From: Enterobacter oligotrophicus | Lineage (GTDB): Bacteria; Pseudomonadota; Gammaproteobacteria; Enterobacterales; Enterobacteriaceae | Length of the DNA: 64,000 nucleotides | Reading direction: 5' to 3' | Assembly: GCF_009176645.1 (NCBI RefSeq) | Contig: NZ_AP019007.1 | Span: forward strand, 2,976,001-3,040,000 | In this document: positions 31,253 through 41,895 of the stretch, in pieces | How the letters are laid out: every line of letters begins with the position of its first letter | How positions within the stretch are numbered: position 1 is the first letter of the stretch | Notes under the pieces: model-generated | Database searches by the model: none | What the model was told of the DNA's origin: nothing | The model's input: the letters and a program-made list of their open reading frames with translations, nothing else | Program-made: the position numbers and the translations under genes

Positions 31253-31444
31253 GTCACACCTTAATTTCAGTCGAAAAGAGTGATGACCGGAAAATAGGAA
31301 AGGTGAGCAACCGCGACAATGTGTTTTTGTGAGAATACTCGCAAGGTCAATAAGTAAACTCTAACCATTTTGAAATTTCGTTTTAAAATCAAAGCGCTGT
31401 TTCTGCAAATATTTGCAAAAACTGATTGAGAGCGAGGTCACATT
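31253..31444. promoter_or_regulatory. Divergent control region of the oxidoreductase operon and LacI-type gene
   Basis: 192 bases containing an imperfect 18-base palindrome, TTGTGAGAATACTCGCAA (31327-31344, seven of nine arm positions symmetric), and a perfect 14-base palindrome, TGCAAATATTTGCA (31404-31417). Both have the size of LacI-family operators and flank the AT-rich middle where both promoters should be. Binding by the adjacent regulator is inferred. Confidence 0.6.
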
Positions 31445-32503
31445 ATGGCGGGCAAGTTAAAAATGGAGGAAATCGCGTCCCTGACGGGGTATTCCGTCAG
31501 CACGGTGTCGAGGGTGCTCAGCGGCAAATCCTACACCAGCGATAAGGCTCGCGAGGCAATAGTGCGCACCGCGCGGGAATTAGGCGTACTGGAGTCGATG
31601 GCGAGCGGGCGATTGCTGATTAACGGCATCGCGGTATTTGCCCCGGAAAGAACCTTCCAGGGGCGCGGCGATATTTTTTATCTGGAAGTCACTAAAGGTA
31701 TTGCCGAAGCCAGCGCGCCACATAATGTCTGGGTCAGTTATTGCGGATTAGAAGAACAGCACGCCGATGTGAAATTATTTATGGAAAAGGCCAGCCATAA
31801 AAATATTAATGCGATCATTATCATTGGCACAGATGATTCCACCATATTCAAACTGGCGAGTACGCTTAATAAGCCCTGTGTCTTAATTAATTCTGTCGAC
31901 CGGGATCGCGTGCTGGATTCCGTTTCGCCTGACCATCGCGCCATTGGTTTTACCGCCATGCAGTACCTTTTTGAGCAAGGGCACCGCCGTGTATTGACGC
32001 TGACCTGTCTGCGCCGCGAGACGTTATATGCCCGGCTGGACGGGATTAAAGAGGCGTACCGCCATTTTCACGTTGCCTTCGAGCCGCAGCGGGATTTGCT
32101 GGTGACGGAGTGGTTTACCGCCGAAGAGGCCGAGCGAGCGCTGGATGCGTGGCTGGTTAGCCACGACAGACAGCAGTGGCCGGACGTTATCTTCCCGAAC
32201 AGCACCAGCATGACGGAGGGTGTACTCAGGGCTTTGCAGCGTCATGGACTGCGTGTGCCGGACGATATTTCGATCATCACCACCGATTTTGCGTGGAATT
32301 TAGAACATCGTCTGGAAAAACCGGTCACGGGCGTCACTGTACCCTGCCGCGATTTGGGTATAGAAGCCGTGCATCTGCTGCAGACGCGGCTCAACAGGGC
32401 GCAGGCACCGGTGTATAACCTTCTGTTGCAGGGAAAGGTGGTGGATTACGGGTCGGTGACCAATGCAACGCGCCACGCGGCTCGCGTGGCGCTAAACCAG
32501 TAA
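31445..32503 (+). CDS. LacI-family transcriptional regulator
   Basis: 352 residues: HTH (about 6-25, MEEIASLTGYSVSTVSRVLS) with hinge helix, then a periplasmic-binding-protein-like sensor (about 60-340) in which DDISIITTDF is recognisable. It is divergent from the four-oxidoreductase/symporter operon and probably represses it until a sugar ligand binds. Its TAA is immediately followed, with no intervening base, by the end of convergent msrA. GAGAGCGAGGT precedes the ATG. Confidence 0.86.
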   Translation: MAGKLKMEEIASLTGYSVSTVSRVLSGKSYTSDKAREAIVRTARELGVLESMASGRLLINGIAVFAPERTFQGRGDIFYLEVTKGIAEASAPHNVWVSYCGLEEQHADVKLFMEKASHKNINAIIIIGTDDSTIFKLASTLNKPCVLINSVDRDRVLDSVSPDHRAIGFTAMQYLFEQGHRRVLTLTCLRRETLYARLDGIKEAYRHFHVAFEPQRDLLVTEWFTAEEAERALDAWLVSHDRQQWPDVIFPNSTSMTEGVLRALQRHGLRVPDDISIITTDFAWNLEHRLEKPVTGVTVPCRDLGIEAVHLLQTRLNRAQAPVYNLLLQGKVVDYGSVTNATRHAARVALNQ

Positions 32504-33145
32504 TCAGGCCAGCTGTGGCGGCAGGCAAACGCCAATACCGCCGATACCACAGTAACCGTAGGGGTTTTTATGCAGATACTGCTGGTGATCGTCCTCGGCA
32601 TAGTAAAACGGCTTCGCAGTGGCGATTTCCGTTGTTACCTGACGTTTATCTCCTGCGGCATGCATCGCCTCCTGGAAGCGCGCCAGGCTGGCGCGGGCGG
32701 CGGTATCCTGCTCCGGGGTCAGCGGATAGATGGCAGAGCGATACTGCGTGCCGTGGTCGTTGCCCTGACGCATACCCTGCGCCGGGTCGTGGTTTTCCCA
32801 GAATACCTGCAGCAGTTGTTCATAGCTGATGATGCTCGGGTCATACACCACACGTACTGCCTCCGCATGGCCGGTGTCACCGGAACACACTTCGCGGTAG
32901 GTTGGGTTTGGTGTATAGCCCCCGGTGTATCCCGCTGCGGTGCTGTAAACGCCAGGCAATTGCCAGAACAAACGTTCAACTCCCCAGAAACAGCCCATCG
33001 CGAACAGGGCGATCTCCATTCCATCAGGAACGTTTGTCATTGAATGGTTGTTTACGGCGTGTAAGGTCGCCACAGGCATTGGGGTATTCCGTCCCGGTAA
33101 TGCATCGGCTTGTGAAACCAGATGCTTTTTGTCGAATAAACTCAC
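32504..33145 (-). CDS. msrA: MsrA, peptide methionine-(S)-sulfoxide reductase
   Basis: A 213-residue cytoplasmic repair enzyme. The catalytic Cys52 lies in [15 protein letters not shown], and resolving cysteines are near the C-terminus ([13 protein letters not shown]). It reduces the S-sulfoxide of methionine using thioredoxin. The conserved [21 protein letters not shown] segment is present. It is transcribed away from tamA. Confidence 0.96.
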   Translation of the reverse strand: MSLFDKKHLVSQADALPGRNTPMPVATLHAVNNHSMTNVPDGMEIALFAMGCFWGVERLFWQLPGVYSTAAGYTGGYTPNPTYREVCSGDTGHAEAVRVVYDPSIISYEQLLQVFWENHDPAQGMRQGNDHGTQYRSAIYPLTPEQDTAARASLARFQEAMHAAGDKRQVTTEIATAKPFYYAEDDHQQYLHKNPYGYCGIGGIGVCLPPQLA

Positions 33146-33369
33146 GGTGGGGCCTCCCAGGTAGCGATGTTTTGGTTAAGGTTGTCATGGCGCGTTTAAT
33201 TGAACACAATAAAAGCGCTGAATGAGTCTAGATTTAATCATAAGAAATATTTGGGTGTTAGACCCTTTTTCAACCCGCTAATTGGGTTTTTGGCTGAAAG
33301 GCCGTATTGAGTCGCGGAGCGGCACATCATTTGCTTCCAGGGTGGAAACAGGGATATTCAGGAGAAAAC

Positions 33370-35103
33370 GTGACAAAGATCCGCCAGTTATGTTTGGTCA
33401 GTCTATTGCTGACAAGCGGGGTTGCCAGCGCGGCGAATGTCCGTTTGCAGGTTGAGGGGTTATCCGGGGCGCTGGAAAAAAACGTGCGTGCGCAGCTGTC
33501 AACAATCCAGAGTGATGAAGTGACGCCGGACCGGCGTTTTCGCGCGCGCGTTGATGATGCGATCCGTGAAGGGCTAAAGGCGCTGGGGTATTACGAACCC
33601 ACCATTGATTTCGATTTACGTCCACCTCCGGCCAAAGGGCGGCAGGTGCTGATTGCCCGTGTCTCGCCGGGTGAGCCGGTATTGATTGGTGGCACCAACG
33701 TGGTGCTGCGCGGCGGTGCGCGCACGGACCGGGATTACCTGGATCTTCTTAGCACGCGCCCTAACGTTGGCACCGTGCTGAATCACGGTGATTACGATCG
33801 CTTCAAAAAGTCCTTAACCAGCGTCTCGCTACGTAAAGGCTACTTCGACAGCCAGTTCAATAAAAGCCAGTTGGGTGTGGCGCTGGACAGGCGTCAGGCG
33901 TTCTGGGATATCGATTACGACAGCGGCCAGCGCTACCGCTTTGGTGATGTGACGTTTGAAGGATCGCAAATCCGCGAAGAGTATCTGCAAAACCTGGTGC
34001 CCTTCAAAAAGGGTGATTACTACCAGTCAAGCGACCTGGGCGAGCTGAACCGTCGTTTGTCGGCAACCGGCTGGTTTAACTCGGTCGTTGTTGCACCGGA
34101 GTTCGATAAAGCGCGTAAAACCAAAGTGTTGCCGCTGCATGGCGTGGTTTCGCCGCGCACCGAGAACACCATTGAGACCGGCGTCGGCTACTCGACGGAC
34201 GTCGGCCCGCGCGTGAAGGCGACGTGGAAAAAACCGTGGATGAACTCCTACGGCCACAGCCTGACCACCAGCGCCAGCATCTCCGCGCCGGAACAACAGC
34301 TCGATTTCAGCTACAAAATGCCGCTGCTGAAAAACCCGCTTGAGCAGTATTACCTGGTTCAGGGCGGCTTCAAACGGACCGATCTGAACGATACCGAGGC
34401 GGATTCAACCACGCTTGCCGTGTCGCGTTACTGGGATCTTTCCAGCGGCTGGCAGCGCGCGATAAACCTGCGCTGGAGCCTTGACCACTTTACCCAGGCC
34501 AACGTCACTAACACGACGATGCTGCTGTACCCTGGCGTGATGATCAGCCGTACCCGTTCGCGCGGCGGGCTGATGCCCACCTGGGGTGATTCCCAGCGTT
34601 ACTCTATCGACTACTCCAACACCATGTGGGGTTCCGACGTGGACTTCACGGTGGTGCAGGCGCAAAACGTCTGGATACGAACGCTCTACGACAAACACCG
34701 CTTTGTGGTGCGCGGCAACCTCGGCTGGATTGAAACGGATGATTTCGAGCGCGTTCCACCGGACCTGCGTTTCTTCGCCGGGGGCGACCGCAGCATTCGC
34801 GGGTATAAATACAAATCGATCTCACCGGAAAACGAAAAAGGCCAACTGACAGGGGCATCAAAACTGGCGACCGGATCGCTGGAGTATCAGTACAACGTCA
34901 GCGGAAAATGGTGGGGTGCGATGTTCGTTGATGGTGGCGAAGCGGTGAACGACATCCGCCAAAGTGACTTCAAAACTGGCGCGGGTGTGGGTGTGCGCTG
35001 GCAGTCCCCGGTTGGGCCAATCAAGCTCGATTTCGCCGTGCCGGTGGGTGATAAAGATGAACACGGTTTACAGTTTTACATCGGTCTGGGGCCTGAATTA
35101 TGA
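33370..35103 (+). CDS. tamA: TamA, outer-membrane Omp85 subunit of the TAM complex
   Basis: 577 residues with a signal peptide (about 1-22, ending GVASA), three POTRA domains (about 23-265) and a C-terminal 16-strand barrel. The Omp85 motif [15 protein letters not shown] is near residue 480. TamA works with TamB in envelope assembly and lipid transport. GTG at 33370 is chosen as start: AGGAGA stands four bases before it and the length equals that of E. coli TamA; upstream in-frame codons lack a ribosome binding site. It overlaps tamB by four bases (ATGA). Confidence 0.95.
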   Translation: MTKIRQLCLVSLLLTSGVASAANVRLQVEGLSGALEKNVRAQLSTIQSDEVTPDRRFRARVDDAIREGLKALGYYEPTIDFDLRPPPAKGRQVLIARVSPGEPVLIGGTNVVLRGGARTDRDYLDLLSTRPNVGTVLNHGDYDRFKKSLTSVSLRKGYFDSQFNKSQLGVALDRRQAFWDIDYDSGQRYRFGDVTFEGSQIREEYLQNLVPFKKGDYYQSSDLGELNRRLSATGWFNSVVVAPEFDKARKTKVLPLHGVVSPRTENTIETGVGYSTDVGPRVKATWKKPWMNSYGHSLTTSASISAPEQQLDFSYKMPLLKNPLEQYYLVQGGFKRTDLNDTEADSTTLAVSRYWDLSSGWQRAINLRWSLDHFTQANVTNTTMLLYPGVMISRTRSRGGLMPTWGDSQRYSIDYSNTMWGSDVDFTVVQAQNVWIRTLYDKHRFVVRGNLGWIETDDFERVPPDLRFFAGGDRSIRGYKYKSISPENEKGQLTGASKLATGSLEYQYNVSGKWWGAMFVDGGEAVNDIRQSDFKTGAGVGVRWQSPVGPIKLDFAVPVGDKDEHGLQFYIGLGPEL

Positions 35104-38100
35104 GTTTATGGAAGAAGATAAGCCTCGGAGTGCTGATTTTTATCATGCTGCTGCTCGGTACGGTGGCGTTTCTGGTGGGCACCACCACCGGCCTGCACCT
35201 GCTGTTTAATGCCGCGAACCGTTGGGTGCCGGGGCTGGAAATTGGCCAGGTGACGGGCGGCTGGCGCGATCTGCGTCTGAAAAATATTCGTTATGAACAG
35301 CCAGGCGTGGCGGTGAATGCGGGCGAGTTCCATCTGGCGGTGAAGCTGGGCTGTCTGCGGGACAGCAAGCTGTGCGTGAACGATCTGTCGTTAAAAGATG
35401 TGAACGTAGCGATAGATTCGAAAAAAATGCCGAAATCTGCGCCCGTGGAAGAAGAGGACAGCGGCCCGCTGAACCTCTCCACGCCGTACCCGATCGCGCT
35501 TTACCGTGTGGCACTGGATAACGTCAATATCAAAATCGACGACACCACCGTCTCGGTGATGGACTTCACCTCCGGCCTGCGCTGGCAGGAGAAAAATCTG
35601 ACCCTGACGCCAACCTCCCTGCAGGGGCTGCTGATTGCGCTGCCGAAAGTTGCGGACGTGGCCCAGGACGAGATTGTCGAGCCGAAGATCCAGAACCCGC
35701 AACCGGAAGAGAAACCGCTGGGCGAAACGCTGAAAGATCTCTTCTCAAAACCGGTACTGCCGGAGATGACCGACGTTCATCTGCCGCTGAACCTTAACAT
35801 TGAGGAATTCAAAGGCGAGCAGCTGCGTCTGACGGGCGATACCGATCTGACGGTCTATAACATGCTGCTTAAAGTCAGCAGCATTGACGGCAATATGAAG
35901 CTCGATGCGCTGGATATCGACACTAATCAGGGCTCCGTTAACGCGTCGGGGAACGCGTTGCTGCGCGACAACTGGCCGGTGGATATTACGCTGAACAGCG
36001 CGCTCAATATCGATCCGCTTAAGGGCGAGAAGGTGAAGCTGAAAGTCGGTGGTGCGCTGCGCGAGAAGCTGGAGTTTGGCGTTAACCTCTCCGGCCCGGT
36101 GGATATGGTTCTGCGCGGGCAAACCCAGCTGGCAGAGGCCGGTTTACCGCTTAACCTTGAAATCGTCAGCCAGCAGCTCTACTGGCCATTCACCGGCGAA
36201 AAACAGTTCCAGGCCGATGACCTGAAGCTGAACCTGAGCGGCAAAATGACCGATTACACGCTGTCGTTCCGCACGGCAGTGAAGGGGCAGGGCGTGCCGC
36301 CAGCGGATATCACCCTGGATGCGAAGGGGAATGAGTTACAGGTTAATCTCGACAAGCTGACCGTGGCGGCGCTGGAAGGGAAAACCGAACTGACAGCACT
36401 GCTCGACTGGCAGCAGGCGATCAGCTGGCGCGGTGAACTGAAGCTCACAGGTATCAACACCGCCAAAGAGGTGCCGGACTGGCCGTCAAAACTTGATGGC
36501 CTGATTAAAACGCGCGGCAGCCTGTACGGTGGAACATGGCAGATGGACGTGCCGGAAATCAAACTCACCGGCAACGTGAAGCAGAACAAGGTAAACGTTG
36601 ACGGTTCGGTGAAGGGCAACAGTTATCTGCAGTGGGTGATCCCCGGCCTGCACGTGGCGCTGGGGCGCAACACGGCGGATATCAAAGGTGAGCTGGGCGT
36701 GAAAGATCTCGACCTGGATGCCACCATTGACGCGCCGAATCTGGATAACGCCCTGCCGGGTCTTGGCGGCACGGCGAAAGGGCTGCTGAAGGTGCGCGGC
36801 ACGGTGGATGCGCCACAGCTGCTGGCGGATATCACCGCCAGTAACCTGCGGTGGCAGGCGCTGTCCATTGCGCGCGTTCGTGTTGAAGGGGATGTGAAAT
36901 CGACCGATCAAATCGGCGGCAACCTGAACCTGCGCGTGGAGCGTATTTCTCAGCCGGATGTGAATATCAATCTGGTGACGCTGGACGCCAAAGGCAACGA
37001 AAAGCAGCACGATCTCCAGTTGCGTGTACAGGGTGAGCCGGTATCCGGGCAATTGCACCTTTCCGGGAGTTTCGATCGTAAAGAGACGCGCTGGAAGGGG
37101 ACGCTGGATAACACCCGCTTCAGTACGCCAGTCGGCCCACTGGTGCTGTCGCGTTCCATCGCTCTGGATTACCGTAACGCCGAGCAGAAGATCAGCATAG
37201 GACCGCACTGCTGGACCAACCCGAACGCTGAGCTGTGTGTGCCACAAACCATTGATGCAGGCGCTGAAGGGCGTGCGCAGGTTAATCTCAACCGCTTCGA
37301 CCTGGCGATGCTGAAGCCGTTTATGCCGGACACCACGCAGGCGAGCGGTGTCTTTAGCGGTAAAGCGGATGTGGCGTGGGACACCACCAAAGAGGGGCTG
37401 CCGCAGGGCAGCGTCACGCTCTCCGGGCGCAACGTGAAGGTGACGCAGGAGGTAAACGACGCGCCGCTGCCAGTAGCGTTCGATACCCTCAGTCTGAACG
37501 CGGATCTGCATAACAACCGCGCTGAGCTGGGGTGGATGATCCGTCTGACCAATAACGGCCAGTTCGACGGACAGGTGCAAGTTACCGATCCGCAAGGACG
37601 ACGTAACCTCGGCGGCAACGTGAATATCCGCAACTTCAACCTGGCAATGGTGAACCCGATTTTCTCGCGCGGGGAGAAAGCCGCAGGAACGCTGAATGCC
37701 AATCTGCGTCTGGCGGGTGATGCGCAAAGCCCGCAACTGTTCGGACAGATGCGGCTGAGCGGTATCGATATCGACGGCAACTTTATGCCGTTTGATATGC
37801 AGCCGAGCCAGCTTGCCATGAACTTTAACGGCAGAAGCTCGACGCTTACCGGGTCGGTGCTGACTCAGCAGGGACAAATCAACCTGAGCGGTGATGCCGA
37901 CTGGAGTCAGCTTGATAACTGGCGTGCCCGCATCGCCGCGAAGGGCAGCCGGGTACGCATCACGGTGCCGCCGATGGTGCGCCTCGACGTGTCGCCGGAC
38001 GTGGTCTTTGAAGCCACGCCAAGCCTCTTTACGCTGGACGGACGTGTGGACGTGCCGTGGGCGCGTATCGTGGTTCATGAGGTGCCGGAAAGCGCGGTCG

Positions 38101-38876
38101 GCGTCTCCAGTGATGAAGTTATGCTCAATGAAAATCTGAAACCTGTCGAACAGCAGAGCGCAGGCATACCGATCAATAGTAATCTTATCGTGCACGTGGG
38201 GAATAACGTGCGTTTGGATGCGTTTGGGCTGAAGGCGAGACTCACGGGCGACCTGAAAGTGGCGCAGGATAAACAAGGGCTTGGCCTGAACGGACAGATC
38301 AACATTCCTGAAGGGCGTTTCCATGCCTACGGTCAGGATTTGATTGTGCGTAAAGGCGAGCTGCTGTTCTCCGGCCCACCGGATCAGCCCCTGCTGAATA
38401 TTGAGGCGATTCGTAACCCGGAAGCGACCGAAGACGATGTGATCGCTGGCGTGCGCGTGACCGGCTCTGCTGATGAACCGAAGGCGGAAATCTTCTCCGA
38501 CCCGGCGATGTCACAACAGGAAGCGCTGTCTTACCTGCTGCGTGGACAGGGCCTGGAGAGCGGTCAAAGCGACAGTGCGGCGATGACATCAATGTTAGTG
38601 GGGCTGGGGGTTGCACAAAGTGGTCAGGTTGTGGGTAAAATCGGCGAGACGTTCGGCGTAAGCAATCTGGCGCTGGACACCCAGGGCGTGGGTGACTCCT
38701 CGCAGGTGGTGGTCAGCGGCTATGTACTGCCGGGTCTGCAGGTAAAATATGGTGTGGGTATCTTTGACTCACTGGCAACACTCACGCTACGCTACCGCCT
38801 GATGCCCAAGCTATATCTGGAAGCAGTGTCCGGCGTAGACCAGGCACTTGATCTGCTCTATCAGTTTGAGTTTTAG
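35100..38876 (+). CDS. tamB: TamB, AsmA-like inner-membrane partner of TamA
   Basis: 1258 residues, as in E. coli. One N-terminal transmembrane anchor (about 7-28, [19 protein letters not shown]) is followed by a very long beta-rich periplasmic region of AsmA-like repeats forming a lipid-conducting groove, and the conserved C-terminal DUF490/TamB domain (about 915-1258, ending LDLLYQFEF) that meets TamA. Involved in phospholipid transport and outer-membrane assembly. A 1.8-kb antisense open frame opposite this gene is a composition artefact. Confidence 0.95.
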   Translation: MSLWKKISLGVLIFIMLLLGTVAFLVGTTTGLHLLFNAANRWVPGLEIGQVTGGWRDLRLKNIRYEQPGVAVNAGEFHLAVKLGCLRDSKLCVNDLSLKDVNVAIDSKKMPKSAPVEEEDSGPLNLSTPYPIALYRVALDNVNIKIDDTTVSVMDFTSGLRWQEKNLTLTPTSLQGLLIALPKVADVAQDEIVEPKIQNPQPEEKPLGETLKDLFSKPVLPEMTDVHLPLNLNIEEFKGEQLRLTGDTDLTVYNMLLKVSSIDGNMKLDALDIDTNQGSVNASGNALLRDNWPVDITLNSALNIDPLKGEKVKLKVGGALREKLEFGVNLSGPVDMVLRGQTQLAEAGLPLNLEIVSQQLYWPFTGEKQFQADDLKLNLSGKMTDYTLSFRTAVKGQGVPPADITLDAKGNELQVNLDKLTVAALEGKTELTALLDWQQAISWRGELKLTGINTAKEVPDWPSKLDGLIKTRGSLYGGTWQMDVPEIKLTGNVKQNKVNVDGSVKGNSYLQWVIPGLHVALGRNTADIKGELGVKDLDLDATIDAPNLDNALPGLGGTAKGLLKVRGTVDAPQLLADITASNLRWQALSIARVRVEGDVKSTDQIGGNLNLRVERISQPDVNINLVTLDAKGNEKQHDLQLRVQGEPVSGQLHLSGSFDRKETRWKGTLDNTRFSTPVGPLVLSRSIALDYRNAEQKISIGPHCWTNPNAELCVPQTIDAGAEGRAQVNLNRFDLAMLKPFMPDTTQASGVFSGKADVAWDTTKEGLPQGSVTLSGRNVKVTQEVNDAPLPVAFDTLSLNADLHNNRAELGWMIRLTNNGQFDGQVQVTDPQGRRNLGGNVNIRNFNLAMVNPIFSRGEKAAGTLNANLRLAGDAQSPQLFGQMRLSGIDIDGNFMPFDMQPSQLAMNFNGRSSTLTGSVLTQQGQINLSGDADWSQLDNWRARIAAKGSRVRITVPPMVRLDVSPDVVFEATPSLFTLDGRVDVPWARIVVHEVPESAVGVSSDEVMLNENLKPVEQQSAGIPINSNLIVHVGNNVRLDAFGLKARLTGDLKVAQDKQGLGLNGQINIPEGRFHAYGQDLIVRKGELLFSGPPDQPLLNIEAIRNPEATEDDVIAGVRVTGSADEPKAEIFSDPAMSQQEALSYLLRGQGLESGQSDSAAMTSMLVGLGVAQSGQVVGKIGETFGVSNLALDTQGVGDSSQVVVSGYVLPGLQVKYGVGIFDSLATLTLRYRLMPKLYLEAVSGVDQALDLLYQFEF

Positions 38877-38878
38877 CA

Positions 38879-39223
38879 ATGCGAATATTTGTTTACGGCA
38901 GTTTACGAACCAAGCAAGGCAACAGCCACTGGATGACCAACGCCCAGTTGCTGGGAAATTACAATATTGAGAACTACCAGTTGTACAGTCTGGGCCACTA
39001 TCCAGGCGCGGTTCCGGGGAACGGAACGGTACAGGGTGAGGTTTATCGTATTGATAATGCTACGCTTGCCGAACTTGATGCCTTGCGCACCAGGGGCGGT
39101 GAATACGCACGCCAGTTGATCCAGACGCCGTACGGAAGTGCGTGGATGTACGTCTACCAGCGTCCGGTCGAGGGGCTGACGCGGATTGAAAGCGGTAACT
39201 GGTTAGACAGAGACCAGTACTGA
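38879..39223 (+). CDS. ytfP: YtfP, gamma-glutamylcyclotransferase-like protein
   Basis: A 114-residue GGCT/AIG2-like protein beginning MRIFVYGSLRTKQGN, which forms the YGSL substrate loop of the fold. The catalytic acid in similar enzymes is a Glu around residue 70 (TLAELDALRTRGGEYARQ region). Substrate unknown; the E. coli structure has been solved but the function has not. It starts two bases after tamB and is the last gene of tamA-tamB-ytfP. Confidence 0.92.
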   Translation: MRIFVYGSLRTKQGNSHWMTNAQLLGNYNIENYQLYSLGHYPGAVPGNGTVQGEVYRIDNATLAELDALRTRGGEYARQLIQTPYGSAWMYVYQRPVEGLTRIESGNWLDRDQY

Positions 39224-39231
39224 TAAACGAT

Positions 39232-39260
39232 AACGCCACCGAAAGGTGGCGTTGTTTTTT
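39232..39260 (+). terminator. Terminator of tamA-tamB-ytfP
   Basis: AACGCCACC (39232-39240) and GGTGGCGTT (39245-39253) form a nine-base-pair stem with a four-base loop, followed by G and six T residues. Confidence 0.92.
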
Positions 39261-39399
39261 GCGAGTTAACTCGCAGCCTGATGTGTAATGTCCTTCTGCA
39301 TTACTTTTTTCCTTCGTGCTCCTTTCCTGATTTTTCATCATTGCGATATCTCGCTGGCGTTCGGCTGATTTGAAGCGTACAACATCATTCTCACCGCAT

Positions 39400-39420
39400 G
39401 AGTTATACTATGTATAACTC
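39400..39420. promoter_or_regulatory. chpSB operator palindrome
   Basis: A perfect 9-3-9 inverted repeat: GAGTTATAC, TAT, GTATAACTC. It includes possible -10 sequences (TATACT or TATAAC) and ends directly before the ChpS ribosome binding site, as expected for an autoregulatory site of the ChpS-ChpB complex. Confidence 0.75.
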
Positions 39421-39431
39421 TGGAGGTGTTT

Positions 39432-39683
39432 ATGCGTATAACCATTAAGAAATGGGGCAACAGTGCGGGTATGGTCATTCCTGGTGTGGTAATGAAAGAG
39501 CTTGGCCTGAAGCCAGGCCAGAGTATGGAGGCTCATGTGACGAATCATCAGTTAGTGCTCACTCCGGTGAGCAAACAGTATTCTCTTGAGGAGTTACTGG
39601 CGCAATGCGATATGTCTGCACCTGAGATCAGCGAGCAGGACGTATGGGGATGTTCTGGACCTGCAGGTGATGAAGTATGGTAA
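39432..39683 (+). CDS. chpS: ChpS, antitoxin of the ChpS-ChpB pair
   Basis: An 83-residue AbrB/MazE-type antitoxin. The N-terminal swapped-hairpin DNA-binding domain (MRITIKKWGNSAGMVIPG) and a C-terminal toxin-neutralising tail (QYSLEELLAQCDM... DEVW) are as in E. coli. The ATG at 39432 has TGGAGG five bases upstream; a GTG six bases earlier is part of the ribosome binding site. It overlaps chpB by seven bases. Confidence 0.94.
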   Translation: MRITIKKWGNSAGMVIPGVVMKELGLKPGQSMEAHVTNHQLVLTPVSKQYSLEELLAQCDMSAPEISEQDVWGCSGPAGDEVW

Positions 39684-40027
39684 AGCGGCCTTGCTTCGAA
39701 CGAGGCGACATCGTGTTGGTGGGTTTTGATCCTGCGAGCGGTCATGAGCAAAAGGGCGCTGGTCGACCGGCGCTCGTGCTGTCTGTTAGTGCGTTCAACC
39801 AACTGGGTATGACGCTGGTTGCGCCCGTAACGCAAGGGGGAAATTTTGCCCGTTATGCAGGCTTCAGCGTGCCGCTGTCATGCGAAGAAGGGCAAAGCCA
39901 GGGGATCATCCTTGTGAACCAAATCCGCATAATGGACTTAAACGCACGTCAGGCAAAGCGAATTGCTGTCGCTTCAGATGAAACAGTTGAGGATGTACTG
40001 CTTCGGCTACAGGCGGTGGTGAGTTAA
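39677..40027 (+). CDS. chpB: ChpB, MazF-like mRNA interferase toxin
   Basis: A 116-residue PemK/MazF-family endoribonuclease (FERGDIVLVGFDPASGHEQKGAGRPALVLS, with the conserved core PVTQGGNFARYAGF). It cleaves mRNA at short A/C-containing sites and is neutralised by ChpS. Length and sequence are those of E. coli ChpB, so the pair looks intact. Located between ytfP and ppa as in E. coli. Confidence 0.94.
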   Translation: MVKRPCFERGDIVLVGFDPASGHEQKGAGRPALVLSVSAFNQLGMTLVAPVTQGGNFARYAGFSVPLSCEEGQSQGIILVNQIRIMDLNARQAKRIAVASDETVEDVLLRLQAVVS

Positions 40028-40054
40028 TACGCCTGAAAACATTTCACCAGCCAC

Positions 40055-40077
40055 AAAAAAGCCCCGACGCGCGGGGC
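40055..40077 (-). terminator. Terminator of ppa
   Basis: On the minus strand GCCCCGCGCGTCGGGGC (40077-40061) forms a six-pair stem and is followed by six T residues (40060-40055). Confidence 0.88.
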
Positions 40078-40098
40078 CTTAATGAACAGCAGTAAGAA

Positions 40099-40629
40099 TT
40101 ACTTCTTAGCCGCACGCTCGAAGGACGCGATGATTTCTGCTTTTGCAGCTTCAGCGTTGTCCCAGCCATCAACTTTAACCCACTTGCCTTTTTCGAGGTC
40201 TTTGTAGTGCTCGAAGAAGTGAGCGATCTGTGCTTTCAGCAGCTCTGGCAGGTCATTCACATCTTTAATGTGATCGTACTCTTTGCTCAGCTTGGTGTGC
40301 GGAACAGCAACCAGCTTCGCATCTTCACCGGCTTCGTCGGTCATTTTCAGAACGCCAACCGGACGGCAGCGGATCACAGAACCTGGCTGCAGCGGGTACG
40401 GCGTTGGGACCAGCACGTCAACCGGGTCACCGTCCAGAGACAGGGTGTGGTTGATGTAGCCGTAGTTGCACGGATAGAACATCGCGGTAGACATGAAACG
40501 GTCAACAAACAGCGCTCCCGTGTCTTTGTCGATTTCGTATTTGATTGGATCGGCATTGGCCGGGATTTCGATAACAACGTAGATGTCTTCTGGCAGTTCT
40601 TTACCCGCAGGGACGTTGAGTAAGCTCAT
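40099..40629 (-). CDS. ppa: Ppa, inorganic pyrophosphatase
   Basis: A 176-residue type I soluble pyrophosphatase that hydrolyses PPi and drives biosynthetic reactions. Metal-ligand motif DGDPVDVLV is visible near residue 65, along with the conserved EDAKLVAVP and KDLEKGKWV segments. The start at 40629 (MSLLNVPAG) matches the E. coli protein; 17 upstream in-frame codons are excluded. Confidence 0.97.
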   Translation of the reverse strand: MSLLNVPAGKELPEDIYVVIEIPANADPIKYEIDKDTGALFVDRFMSTAMFYPCNYGYINHTLSLDGDPVDVLVPTPYPLQPGSVIRCRPVGVLKMTDEAGEDAKLVAVPHTKLSKEYDHIKDVNDLPELLKAQIAHFFEHYKDLEKGKWVKVDGWDNAEAAKAEIIASFERAAKK

Positions 40630-40937
40630 GTCTGTGTCCTTTAAATTGGATGGGAAACAAGTGGCAGGTATTATAGCCAACTGACGCTGAATGTCTCCGC
40701 CTGTTTTCGCCTTCTCTCCCTGTTCGTCTCACTTTTCAGACCGATTCCATGACTGGAAAATCCATAAACTCAGCTGCATTTTAAATGCGGAAATGAAAGC
40801 GATTACAAACTTGTGATTAACGTTTCATTCACTTTTCTGAAGTGTGATGTAACGCAATCCGTTACATATTTCATTGGCTATAGTTTTTTCGCAGAACATC
40901 TTTTAACCAACAATAAACCCCCTACGAGGACGTTCAT
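40630..40937. promoter_or_regulatory. Intergenic region ppa / ytfQ
   Basis: 308 non-coding bases between divergent genes. The ytfQ side has a perfect 8-5-8 palindrome (40847-40867) and half-site-like TGTGA motifs (40812 and 40844 areas) that could belong to CRP sites with poor right halves. The ppa promoter should be near 40640-40720; I do not assign hexamers. Confidence 0.55.
40847..40867. promoter_or_regulatory. Palindromic operator candidate of ytfQ
   Basis: Arms ATGTAACG and CGTTACAT with spacer CAATC, a perfect 8-5-8 inverted repeat about 70 bases before ytfQ. Its size and spacing fit a LacI/GalR-type repressor; in E. coli GalR has been linked to ytfQ. Which protein binds here is not shown by the sequence. 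Confidence 0.55.
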
Positions 40938-41894
40938 ATGTGGAAGCGCTTACTTCTTGTCACAGCAGTTTCAGCAGCCATGTCGTCTATGGCATTCGCT
41001 GCTCCATTAACCGTAGGATTTTCGCAGGTTGGCTCCGAGTCTGGCTGGCGCGCGGCTGAAACCAACGTAGCGAAAAGCGAGGCCCAGAAACGCGGCATCA
41101 CGCTGAAAATCGCGGACGGGCAGCAAAAACAAGAGAACCAGATCAAAGCCGTGCGTTCCTTTATCGCGCAGGGCGTTGATGCCATCTTCATTGCTCCTGT
41201 CGTGGCAACGGGCTGGGAGCCGGTGTTGAAGGAAGCCAAAGATGCTGAAATTCCGGTCTTCCTCCTTGACCGTTCCATTGATGTAAAAGACAAATCTCTC
41301 TATATGACCACCGTTACGGCCGACAACGTGCTGGAAGGCAAACTGATTGGCGACTGGCTGGTAAAACAGGTCGACGGCAAGCCGTGTAACGTGGTTGAAC
41401 TGCAGGGCACCGTGGGTGCGAGCGTGGCTATCGACCGTAAGAAAGGCTTTGCGGAAGCTATCGCTAAAGCGCCAAATATCAAAATTATCCGTTCTCAGTC
41501 CGGTGACTTTACCCGCAGTAAGGGCAAAGAGGTCATGGAAAGTTTTATCAAAGCTGAAAACAACGGCAAAAACATCTGCATGGTTTACGCCCACAACGAT
41601 GACATGGTGATCGGTGCTATCCAGGCCATTAAAGAAGCGGGCCTGAAGCCGGGCAAAGATATCCTCACTGGCTCTATCGACGGTGTACCTGACATCTATA
41701 AAGCGATGATGGACGGTGAAGCGAACGCCAGCGTTGAGCTGACGCCAAACATGGCCGGCCCGGCATTCGATGCGCTGGAGAAGTTCAAGAAAGACGGCAC
41801 CAAACCGGAACAGCTGACCATCACCAAATCCACACTCTACCTGCCTGACACGGCGAAAGAAGAGTTAGAGAAGAAGAAAAATATGGGTTACTAA
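40938..41894 (+). CDS. ytfQ: YtfQ, periplasmic galactofuranose-binding protein
   Basis: A 318-residue periplasmic-binding protein of the ribose/galactose type with a signal peptide (about 1-21, ending AFA). The first mature strand PLTVGFSQVGSESGWRAAE and the hinge region are typical. E. coli YtfQ binds galactofuranose and galactopyranose for uptake by YtfRT-YjfF. Gene order and length are as in E. coli. A repeat of about 117 bases separates it from ytfR, which could lower expression of the downstream genes relative to the binding protein. Confidence 0.95.
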   Translation: MWKRLLLVTAVSAAMSSMAFAAPLTVGFSQVGSESGWRAAETNVAKSEAQKRGITLKIADGQQKQENQIKAVRSFIAQGVDAIFIAPVVATGWEPVLKEAKDAEIPVFLLDRSIDVKDKSLYMTTVTADNVLEGKLIGDWLVKQVDGKPCNVVELQGTVGASVAIDRKKGFAEAIAKAPNIKIIRSQSGDFTRSKGKEVMESFIKAENNGKNICMVYAHNDDMVIGAIQAIKEAGLKPGKDILTGSIDGVPDIYKAMMDGEANASVELTPNMAGPAFDALEKFKKDGTKPEQLTITKSTLYLPDTAKEELEKKKNMGY

Positions 41895-41895
41895 G

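Noticed and set aside
36486..38324. 612-codon open frame antisense to tamB
   Set aside because: It lies wholly opposite a clearly conserved gene, in a GC-rich region where antisense frames stay open by chance, and its translation is rich in H, R and Q with no recognisable domain.
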